This document shows, piece after piece, positions 1-5,598 of a DNA stretch of 9,513 bases; position 1 is the stretch's first letter, and every line of letters begins with the position of its first letter. Made by a program: the position numbers and the translations under genes. The stretch comes from Candidatus Poseidoniia archaeon (GTDB taxonomy: Archaea; Thermoplasmatota; Poseidoniia; MGIII; CG-Epi1), in contig JAPYSZ010000035.1 in assembly GCA_029941645.1 (NCBI GenBank), positions 1 to 9,513 on the forward strand, read 5' to 3'. Under the pieces are notes generated by a model that saw only the letters and a program-made list of their open reading frames with translations, did not search any database and had not been told where the DNA came from.

Positions 1-75
1 AGTCCTCGTGTAATTCGTAATATGGAAGCTTTCATGAATAAGGTTGTTCCCCGTGTAGAGGAGCTAACCAAATGA
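1..75 (+). CDS. C-terminal 24 residues of an upstream gene, possibly a luciferase-like flavin monooxygenase
   Basis: The frame beginning at base 1 is open from the left edge to a TGA at 73-75, giving a 24-residue tail that includes NMEAFMNKVVPRVEEL. The TGA overlaps the ATG of the next gene in an ATGA arrangement, so the fragment is probably a real, translationally coupled gene in the same operon. Many luciferase-like monooxygenases (bacterial luciferase superfamily, FMNH2-dependent) end in a helix of the form (S/N)-x-E/L-x-F-x-x-x-V-x-P, and this tail resembles that. A flavin monooxygenase would suit an aromatic or amine catabolic cluster. With only 24 residues visible the family call is tentative; that it is coding is much safer. 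Confidence 0.5.
   Translation, partial: SPRVIRNMEAFMNKVVPRVEELTK
58..63 (+). promoter_or_regulatory. Shine-Dalgarno-like GAGGAG before the asparaginase-like gene
   Basis: GAGGAG lies inside the end of the upstream coding sequence, 8 nt before the ATG at 72. Its sequence and spacing suit a ribosome binding site, and it supports the choice of the ATG that overlaps the upstream stop codon. Confidence 0.5.
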
Positions 76-1172
76 GCCATCCAACAGACGTTAGTCAATT
101 GTATCCTAGTAGTCCGTTAGGTGATACTGAGGGGGATATTCCGATAGGTCGAGATGTAGAATGGGAACCATTAGTTGATTATCGCAGAAATGGAGTAAGT
201 GAAACAACAATTCATGGGGCAGTGGCGTGGTATAGTGGAGGAAAAACAATCCATAGTTTTGGTGGAAATGTACTTTGCTACGGCCGTTCTATGATGAAAC
301 CCTTAATGTTGAAGGTTTTTGCAGAAGATTTGGAAGATTTGAATTGGAATCAAAAAGCGATATCAGTTGCGAGTCACAATGGAACTTCAGAGCATGTTAA
401 AGCAGCCCAATCCCTACTTCCAAAATCAGATTGGGGTTTAATGCAAACACCGCTTGATCTGCCATTGGTACAATTTGGTAGGCAAGTTCGTAGAGCAAGA
501 CGTTGGTATTCTAATTCTTCTGGACAACATGCGGCAATTTTACTAGGTTGCCGTCGTAAAGGATGGAATCGTGCCGGTTATACCTTACCAAGTCATCCTT
601 TCTTTTTTGCATTTTTAGAACAGATAAGGCATTATTTAGGAAATGATTGGAATCCTCAAAGAATTGCCCGAGATGGAGATGGTTTTCCAACACTTTCTAA
701 CACAGTTAATGAGTTAGCAGCGTGTTATGCAGGATTAGCTAAGGAAAAAGATGAAAATTGGATTTGGGAATCAATGATTCGAAATCCTGATTTAGTTGGT
801 GGTTTCAATAGGCTTGATACTACAGTTATCAAAACTTGTAATGGAAATGTGATTGCCAAAGAGGGTGCCGATGGTTTACTTGGATTATCAATAATTCATG
901 AGGATTATCCGGATGGTTTAGGAGTAGTAGTAAAGATAGCACATGGGTGGAATCCACAAGCTACTTGGTATATCGCAAGAGGAATTTTAGGAGTATTAGG
1001 TATGGAACTAAGAAATCCATATCCTTTAAGACGACAAAAGGCATTTCTGGTTCCAGGCGTAGTTCCCAAAAAATATCTTGAAAAATTAAAGGATATCCCC
1101 ACATGGGACGAATGGGATCCAGACAGTGATCGTTGGTATTTTAATCCTGAAGATTATAAGAGTACAGAATGA
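72..1172 (+). CDS. Asparaginase II (AnsA/ReAV-type) family protein with non-canonical active site
   Basis: The 366-residue product matches the asparaginase II family (PF06089; Rhizobium etli AnsA type) throughout. It has an N-terminal HGA...YSGGK segment (48-58), GRSMMKP (71-77), VASHNGTSEHV (99-109), NSSGQHAAIL (148-157), SHPFF (174-178), RNPDLVGGFNRLDT (237-250) and AKEGADGL (262-269). In R. etli ReAV the key residues are Ser48/Lys51 and Ser80/Lys263, plus a zinc site of Cys135, Lys138 and Cys189. Aligned by eye, Ser73/Lys76, Ser101 and Lys263 are retained, but the CSGK motif reads SSGQ (Cys to Ser149, Lys to Gln152) and the usual DGCSxPT reads DGDGFPT (Cys to Asp203). The length is normal for the family, so this is substitution and not decay. 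A Trp/Asp-rich tail of about 40 residues follows the domain. It starts at an ATGA overlap with the upstream gene and ends in another with the dehydrogenase. I infer an amide or amidine hydrolase for a pathway substrate, not a housekeeping asparaginase; the substrate is unknown. Confidence 0.8.
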   Translation: MSHPTDVSQLYPSSPLGDTEGDIPIGRDVEWEPLVDYRRNGVSETTIHGAVAWYSGGKTIHSFGGNVLCYGRSMMKPLMLKVFAEDLEDLNWNQKAISVASHNGTSEHVKAAQSLLPKSDWGLMQTPLDLPLVQFGRQVRRARRWYSNSSGQHAAILLGCRRKGWNRAGYTLPSHPFFFAFLEQIRHYLGNDWNPQRIARDGDGFPTLSNTVNELAACYAGLAKEKDENWIWESMIRNPDLVGGFNRLDTTVIKTCNGNVIAKEGADGLLGLSIIHEDYPDGLGVVVKIAHGWNPQATWYIARGILGVLGMELRNPYPLRRQKAFLVPGVVPKKYLEKLKDIPTWDEWDPDSDRWYFNPEDYKSTE

Positions 1173-2605
1173 TAATCATTCAAAATTATATCAATGGTAA
1201 ATTCCAATCTACAGATAAAAATATAGAAGATATTAATCCAGCTACTGGAGAAATAATTGCATCTATTCCTAAATCTAATTCAAATGAAGTTCAGATGGCT
1301 GTAGATGCAGCAGATAAAGCTAGGGGGGCGTGGTCCGAATTAAGTTTGGAAGAACGGACTCAGTGGCTCGATAAAATTGCAGATTCCTTAGAATCTCGTT
1401 CCGAACAAATAGCTTCTTTAGAATCTTTAGATACAGGTAAGCCAGTTTCTCTTGCAAGGGCAGTGGATGCCTCTCGTTCAGTCGTAAATTTCCGTTTCTT
1501 TGCCGATTTTGCACGAGGATACTCACCAGAGAAATTTGAAATGGATGATGCTACCAATCATGTTATTCTAAAGCCAGTAGGTATTGCAGGATTGATAACT
1601 CCTTGGAATTTACCGCTTTATCTTCTTTCATGGAAGATTGCACCTGCAATTGTTATGGGCAATACTGTAGTTGCTAAACCATCCGAACTCACTCCATTAA
1701 CTGCGAATTTATTAGCCGAAGTAATCCATGATGTTGGATTGCCTAAAGGTGTTGTGAACATAGTTCATGGTTTAGGTTCAGAAGTTGGCCAATCAATAGT
1801 TGAACATCCAAAAATAAATTTGATTTCTTTTACCGGAGGCACAATGACTGGTCGAAAAGTTGCTGAAACAGCAGCTCCTATGTTCAAGAAATTAAGTTTA
1901 GAATTAGGCGGTAAGAATGCAACGATAGTTCTTGATGACGTAAATTTTGATGAAGCTATTCCTGGTATTGCAAGATCGGGATTCTTAAATCAAGGCCAAG
2001 TTTGTCTTTGCGGTAGCCGTATTTTTATATCGGATAAAATTTGGGATGAATTTGTCCCTAAATTTGTAGATTATGTTAAAAATATGAAAGTCGGTGATCC
2101 TTCTTCTCCTGATTCGGATTTGGGAGCCTTAGTTTCATTTGCACATAGAGATAAAGTAGAATCTTACATTCATTTAGCACAAAGAGAAGGAGGCGAAATA
2201 TTGTGTGGTGGCCAAGCACCTAAACTGGAATCACCTTTTGATAATGGTGCTTTTTTAGAACCTACAGTAGTTACTGGTCTTAGTCATCTGAGTCGAACAG
2301 CTACAGAAGAAATCTTTGGCCCGGTTGTCACACTTCATCCTTTTGAATCTGATGAGAATGCTATTGAAATGGCAAATTGCACAGATTATGGTTTAGCAGG
2401 TTCCGTCTGGTCTGGAAATACAGATAGAGGGACTAAAATTGCAGAGAAGATTGAAACAGGGATGGTCTGGGTCAATACATGGTTGCATAGAGACCTAAGA
2501 GTTCCATTTGGAGGGATTAAAGATAGTGGAGTAGGCCGAGAAGGAGGCCGTTGGAGCTTAGGTTTCTTTTCAGAAGCAATCAACATTTGTGTAAAGGAAT
2601 CATGA
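1169..2605 (+). CDS. 2-aminomuconate (or 2-hydroxymuconate) 6-semialdehyde dehydrogenase, NAD-dependent
   Basis: This 478-residue protein is a complete aldehyde dehydrogenase superfamily member. Visible motifs are TPWNLPL (144-150, oxyanion Asn147), KPSELTP (170-176), the Rossmann loop FTGGTMTGRKV (221-231), LELGGKN with general base Glu245, GQVCLCGSRI with nucleophile Cys279, EIFGPV (381-386) and the end motif PFGGIKDSGVGREGG (446-460). The GQVCLCGSRIF block and the VNTW..RDLRVPFGG block are typical of the AmnC/XylG/human ALDH8A1 branch, which oxidises ring-cleavage semialdehydes. Arg97 and Arg441 lie where AMSDH enzymes place two arginines that bind the substrate carboxylate (Arg120 and Arg464 in the Pseudomonas enzyme; aligned by spacing from Cys302). 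It would convert 2-aminomuconate 6-semialdehyde to 2-aminomuconate in the cytosol. The start overlaps the upstream stop by ATGA. The amino versus hydroxy substrate is decided here mainly by the neighbouring AmnA/B-like and deaminase genes. Confidence 0.88.
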   Translation: MIIIQNYINGKFQSTDKNIEDINPATGEIIASIPKSNSNEVQMAVDAADKARGAWSELSLEERTQWLDKIADSLESRSEQIASLESLDTGKPVSLARAVDASRSVVNFRFFADFARGYSPEKFEMDDATNHVILKPVGIAGLITPWNLPLYLLSWKIAPAIVMGNTVVAKPSELTPLTANLLAEVIHDVGLPKGVVNIVHGLGSEVGQSIVEHPKINLISFTGGTMTGRKVAETAAPMFKKLSLELGGKNATIVLDDVNFDEAIPGIARSGFLNQGQVCLCGSRIFISDKIWDEFVPKFVDYVKNMKVGDPSSPDSDLGALVSFAHRDKVESYIHLAQREGGEILCGGQAPKLESPFDNGAFLEPTVVTGLSHLSRTATEEIFGPVVTLHPFESDENAIEMANCTDYGLAGSVWSGNTDRGTKIAEKIETGMVWVNTWLHRDLRVPFGGIKDSGVGREGGRWSLGFFSEAINICVKES

Positions 2606-2606
2606 A

Positions 2607-2620
2607 AAATTATTATATTG
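2607..2620 (+). promoter_or_regulatory. Possible archaeal promoter (TATA-like box) for the dioxygenase genes
   Basis: The 35-nt gap after the dehydrogenase holds the A/T-only stretch AAATTATTATATT, preceded by a purine-rich GAAAA that could act as a BRE. The centre of TTATATT is about 25 nt upstream of the ATG at 2641, the spacing expected when transcription starts at or next to the start codon (leaderless mRNA). There is no Shine-Dalgarno at a good distance from that ATG. The DNA is A+T-rich overall, so such a match can occur by chance. Confidence 0.35.
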
Positions 2621-2640
2621 AGGGGCAATAGTCTACATTT

Positions 2641-3534
2641 ATGTCTAAGGGAGAAATTGTAATGGGCGCTTTAGCACCGCACCCTCCACATTTGGTTTAT
2701 GCAGAGAATCCACCTCAAAATGAGGCTACCTCAGAAGGTGGTTGGGAAGAACTTCGCTGGGGTTATGAACGTCTTCGTGAAAGTCTTTCTGACAGGGATT
2801 ATGACGTTATTATAGTTCATACACCACATTGGGCAACATTTATTGGTACTCATTTCTTAGGCGTTGAGAAATTCAAGTCATTATCAGTCGATCCTATTTT
2901 CCCTAATTTATTTAGGTATAATTATGATTTAAAAGTCGATGTAGAGTTATCTAAAGCCATACATGACAATGCCGCAGATTCAGGTTTACTTGTGAAAATG
3001 ATGGAGAATCCTGATTTTAGAATAGATTATGGAACAATTACTAGTTGCCATCTGGTAAATCCAGAATGGAATAAACCTATAGTTTGTATATCTTCAAATA
3101 GATCTAAATTTTATTTCAGTTCAGAAGTCATGCAAGCTAATATGATTAAATTAGGAGAAGCTACCCGCAAAGCCGTCGAAGCATCCGGTAAGAAAGCTTT
3201 GTTATTGTCTAGCAATTCACTTTCACATAGACATTTCACAGTAGAACCCGAAGTTCCTGAAGATATGAGTAAGGAACACGTAACTAATCATAATCAATAT
3301 CTTTGGGATATGAAAATGATAAATTTGATGAAGGAAGGAAAAACTAAAGAAATGATAGACTTAATGCCTGATTTTACTGAACAAACAGTAGCTGAGACTG
3401 AGGCAGGTTGCCTGACATGGTTAATGAGTGCCTTAGATTTTCCAGATTACAAAGCAACAGTTCATGCATATGGAACGGTCATTGGAACTGGAAATGCCAT
3501 AGTTGGTTGGGACCCTAGAAAGGCTAAGATATGA
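2641..3534 (+). CDS. 2-aminophenol 1,6-dioxygenase-like, catalytic beta subunit (AmnB-type class III extradiol dioxygenase)
   Basis: The 297-residue protein belongs to the LigB/class III extradiol superfamily and closely resembles AmnB/CnbCb along its whole length: KGEIVMGALAPHPPHLVY at the N-terminus, ENPPQNE (22-28), GGWEELRWGYER (33-44), VDPIFPN (83-89), DYGTIT (129-134), LSHRHF (194-199), PEDMSKE (206-212) and GYGT-like AYGTVIGTGNA (276-286). The Fe(II) ligands of AmnB (His13, His62, Glu251) correspond to His14, His63 and Glu252, and the catalytic His195 to His196, at a constant offset of one. All four are present, so activity is expected: O2-dependent ring opening of 2-aminophenol or a derivative to 2-aminomuconate 6-semialdehyde. 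An alternative start at 2662 has a better Shine-Dalgarno (AAGGGAG, 2647-2653), but the extra residues GEIV match the family, so 2641 is preferred. It overlaps the alpha-subunit gene by 4 nt (ATGA). True substrate not determined. Confidence 0.9.
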   Translation: MSKGEIVMGALAPHPPHLVYAENPPQNEATSEGGWEELRWGYERLRESLSDRDYDVIIVHTPHWATFIGTHFLGVEKFKSLSVDPIFPNLFRYNYDLKVDVELSKAIHDNAADSGLLVKMMENPDFRIDYGTITSCHLVNPEWNKPIVCISSNRSKFYFSSEVMQANMIKLGEATRKAVEASGKKALLLSSNSLSHRHFTVEPEVPEDMSKEHVTNHNQYLWDMKMINLMKEGKTKEMIDLMPDFTEQTVAETEAGCLTWLMSALDFPDYKATVHAYGTVIGTGNAIVGWDPRKAKI

Positions 3535-4490
3535 GAGACGACAATGTACGTAAGGGAATTCTTGTCCCTGGTCTTCCACATCCTCTGATGTGTCCTGAAA
3601 AAAATGAGGGTTGGCAAAGAGTAAGGGATGCTTATGATAAGGCACGTTTAGAAATCGAAGAAACGGATGCTGAAATTTTAGTAGTTTATAGCACTTTTTG
3701 GCCTTCTATTTTGGGCCATCAAATTCAAGCTTTTCCAGAACCAGAATGGACATTTGTGGATGAAGAATTCCATGATTTAGGCAGTATTGAATATAAATTT
3801 AGGATGGATCCTGAGTTTGCACAATTGGCAGTTGATAAATGTGAAGCAAGGGGTCTTCATGCACGTACAGTATCTTACTATGGTTTTCCAATAGATACAG
3901 GAACTATTGTGGCATTAAAACTACTCAATCCAGATAATAGAATTCCTGCAATAGTAGTTTCAAGTAATATGTATGCTAATAGAGCTGAAAGTATTGTTCT
4001 TGGAAAATCTGTACGTGATGCAATAGATGCTAGTGGCAAGAAGGCTGCAGTTGTTGTAGTTTCAGCTTTATCTAATAAATTACATACTGTTGAGATAGAT
4101 CCTAAAGAAGATAAAATTCATTCACTCAAAGATCATGAATGGAATTTAAAATTCTTAGAATATCTAGGCAAAGGTAGGCTAGAAGACGTATCACAATTAT
4201 CGAGGCAATTCCATGATGAAGCCCGCGTTCCTAAGGTTGTAAGTTTCAAACCATTTTGGATTATGGCGTCCATTATGGGTCAAAATAATTTGTATGAGGG
4301 TAATGTGTTAGCGTATGAACCAGTTTGGGGTACAGGTTCAGCAGTTGTAACAATGACTCCTGCAGAGGATACTGCAGGGGATTTAGAATACGATGAAGAT
4401 GATCCTGAATTTTACAAAGGAGATCGTGAAGTATTAGATTTCTATGATCAACCAGGCATGGGTCCATTAGAGGAAGGCAATGGGAATTAG
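3531..4490 (+). CDS. 2-aminophenol 1,6-dioxygenase-like, non-catalytic alpha subunit (AmnA-type) with acidic C-terminal tail
   Basis: This 319-residue LigB-fold protein is a diverged paralogue of the preceding subunit and resembles AmnA: LVPGLPHP (11-18), VVYSTFW (51-57), GLHARTVSYYGFPIDTGTI (108-126), VEIDPKEDKI (187-196), DEARV (229-233) and GTGSAVV (267-273). Aligned to the beta subunit, the metal and acid positions are lost: His14 to Gly14, His63 to Phe56, His196 to Asn182 and Glu252 to about Lys235. That is the known state of AmnA, which forms the alpha2beta2 heterotetramer with AmnB without binding iron. The core ends near residue 275, where known AmnA proteins (about 270 residues) stop. 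An extra acidic tail of about 44 residues follows (276-319), rich in Asp, Glu and Gly, with motifs such as EYDEDDPEFY. ATGA coupling to the beta gene implies one-to-one synthesis, and its end overlaps the deaminase gene by 11 nt. Confidence 0.88.
   Translation: MRDDNVRKGILVPGLPHPLMCPEKNEGWQRVRDAYDKARLEIEETDAEILVVYSTFWPSILGHQIQAFPEPEWTFVDEEFHDLGSIEYKFRMDPEFAQLAVDKCEARGLHARTVSYYGFPIDTGTIVALKLLNPDNRIPAIVVSSNMYANRAESIVLGKSVRDAIDASGKKAAVVVVSALSNKLHTVEIDPKEDKIHSLKDHEWNLKFLEYLGKGRLEDVSQLSRQFHDEARVPKVVSFKPFWIMASIMGQNNLYEGNVLAYEPVWGTGSAVVTMTPAEDTAGDLEYDEDDPEFYKGDREVLDFYDQPGMGPLEEGNGN
4470..4473 (+). promoter_or_regulatory. Shine-Dalgarno-like GAGG for the deaminase gene
   Basis: GAGG (within GAGGAAGG) sits 6 nt before the ATG at 4480, inside the final codons of the alpha subunit. 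It supports that ATG as the start, giving an 11-nt overlap between the two genes. Confidence 0.4.
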
Positions 4491-4851
4491 TACAGATAAA
4501 GCAGCTAAACCAGTTGGAGCATATGTTCATGCTAAAGAAGCAGGAGATTTAGTTTTTCTTTCAGGTGTTGGCCCTCGGCATCCTAAAACTGATAAAATCC
4601 CGGAGGGAATAGAGGCACAAACACATGCAACTTTTAGCAATGTCATGGCCATTCTGGAAGCTGCAAATTTAGACATGTCAAATGTTGTGGATATTATGGT
4701 TTTTTTGACAAATATGAATCGAGACTTTAAGAAATTCAATTCAATATATACTGACTATTTAGAAGGCTATGAAGCAACCAGAACAACAGTTGAGGTTAGT
4801 TCACTACCAACGCCAATATCTATTGAATTTAAGGTTGTAGCAAAAAAATGA
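4480..4851 (+). CDS. 2-aminomuconate deaminase, RidA/YjgF fold (AmnD/NbaF-like)
   Basis: The 123-residue protein is a single RidA/YjgF/UK114 domain (PF01042): AGDLVFLSGVGPRHP (21-35), a central helix with QTHATFSNVMAILEAANL (47-64), DIMVFLTNMNRDFKKFN (71-87) and the end motif RTTVEVSSLP...IEFKVVA (101-121). Arg101 corresponds to the invariant carboxylate-binding arginine of RidA, and Glu116 sits at the position of its conserved acidic residue. The early AKPVGAY and GPRHP segments resemble the NbaF/AmnD branch more than housekeeping RidA. These trimeric cytosolic enzymes hydrolyse the enamine 2-aminomuconate to 4-oxalocrotonate (2-hydroxymuconate) and ammonia. Placement directly after the two dioxygenase subunits and near the semialdehyde dehydrogenase supports this specialised role. 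A general enamine/imine deaminase acting on unstable cluster intermediates is the main alternative. Confidence 0.85.
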   Translation: MGISTDKAAKPVGAYVHAKEAGDLVFLSGVGPRHPKTDKIPEGIEAQTHATFSNVMAILEAANLDMSNVVDIMVFLTNMNRDFKKFNSIYTDYLEGYEATRTTVEVSSLPTPISIEFKVVAKK

Positions 4852-5564
4852 ATTTTATATTTCTAGCAATTAAAGAACATCCATGGGGTCGTGAAATGTT
4901 ATCACAACTTCTTAATTCAGGTTTCATACCTTCCCTTATAATTCAAGAATTTTCAGAGGGTGGTGAAGTTGAAAGAGAAAAATTTGAATTTAGAATAGGA
5001 ACGCATACCGTTGGCCCCACTATCGAATCTCAAGCTAAAGAAAATAATATTCCAGTTGTCGAAGTACCTATACACAATGATGAGCATTGTATGGAACATA
5101 TTGAGAATGCAGAGCCTGACTTGATTGTATTTGGAGGTACCAGAATAATTCGAGGAAAAATTCTGGAATATGGTGGGAGTCGAGGTGGAGTTTTGAATTC
5201 ACATCCAGGACTCTTACCAGAATGTAGGGGATCAGCTTCACCGGCCTGGAGTGTTCATGAAAACATTAAAATTGGTAGCAGTTGTCATTTCTGTTCTACA
5301 GATATTGATGCAGGAGATTTGGTTGGAAAACGGGAGATACCCATTCGCCGAGGTGATACTTATCAGGATATTTGTTACAAAACATTGGTTGTAGCGTCAA
5401 CACTTATGGTTGAATCAGTAAGGGCTTATTCTGAAGGAAATTTAGATTTGAAAAGAAGGCTCCAAGGTAAAAGTAAGAATCCTATTTTTAGATATGATTC
5501 CAAAATTGAGAAAGAAGCAATACGTATATTAGAGAGACAAACATATCAACACTATGTTGATTAA
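4848..5564 (+). CDS. Stand-alone formyltransferase-fold protein (PF00551), substrate unknown
   Basis: The 238-residue product has the formyltransferase N-terminal catalytic fold. The Asn-x-His-Pro-Gly-Leu-Leu-Pro motif is present as NSHPGLLPECRG (117-128) and the Asp loop as TDIDAGDLV (151-159), giving an apparent Asn117/His119/Asp154 triad like Asn106/His108/Asp144 of glycinamide ribonucleotide formyltransferase. An ATGA overlap with the deaminase gene couples it to the dioxygenase operon. It is too short for methionyl-tRNA formyltransferase, whose roughly 100-residue C-terminal tRNA-binding domain is missing; the last part here is a short charged helix (about 217-230). It also lacks the N-terminal ACT domain of PurU. 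A purine-pathway role is possible but the context argues against it. I infer a formyl transfer or deformylation step on a pathway metabolite, or folate-linked scavenging of released formate. The family call is firm; the function is open. Confidence 0.75.
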   Translation: MNFIFLAIKEHPWGREMLSQLLNSGFIPSLIIQEFSEGGEVEREKFEFRIGTHTVGPTIESQAKENNIPVVEVPIHNDEHCMEHIENAEPDLIVFGGTRIIRGKILEYGGSRGGVLNSHPGLLPECRGSASPAWSVHENIKIGSSCHFCSTDIDAGDLVGKREIPIRRGDTYQDICYKTLVVASTLMVESVRAYSEGNLDLKRRLQGKSKNPIFRYDSKIEKEAIRILERQTYQHYVD

Positions 5565-5569
5565 ATAAG

Positions 5570-5578
5570 TTTTAATTA
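5570..5578 (+). promoter_or_regulatory. Possible archaeal promoter (TATA-like box) for the htpX-like gene
   Basis: The 34-nt gap before the protease gene contains TTTTAATTA centred about 25 nt upstream of its ATG, matching leaderless archaeal spacing. No clear Shine-Dalgarno precedes that ATG. The change from catabolic to housekeeping genes at this gap also suggests a new transcription unit. Confidence 0.3.
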
Positions 5579-5598
5579 CAGGTACAAAATCGAATACT

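Noticed and set aside
72..1172. Reading as a normal housekeeping L-asparaginase
   Set aside because: The fold family matches, but all three zinc-site residues are substituted and the gene is embedded in a ring-cleavage operon.
2662..2664. Alternative ATG start for the catalytic dioxygenase subunit
   Set aside because: It has a good Shine-Dalgarno-like AAGGGAG 8 nt upstream, but it would remove residues (GEIV) that match the N-terminus of AmnB-type proteins. It remains possible, and all metal ligands would be kept.
3531..4490. Loss of metal ligands in the alpha subunit as a sign of a decayed gene
   Set aside because: Characterised AmnA subunits are also non-catalytic and iron-free; the frame is intact and coupled to the beta subunit, so this is the normal state of the family.
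4273..4530. Minus-strand open frame across the alpha subunit/deaminase junction
   Set aside because: It is antisense to two strongly supported genes and has low-complexity composition with no family resemblance.
4848..5564. Reading as methionyl-tRNA formyltransferase (fmt)
   Set aside because: It lacks the C-terminal tRNA-binding domain, is far shorter than Fmt, and archaea do not formylate initiator Met-tRNA.
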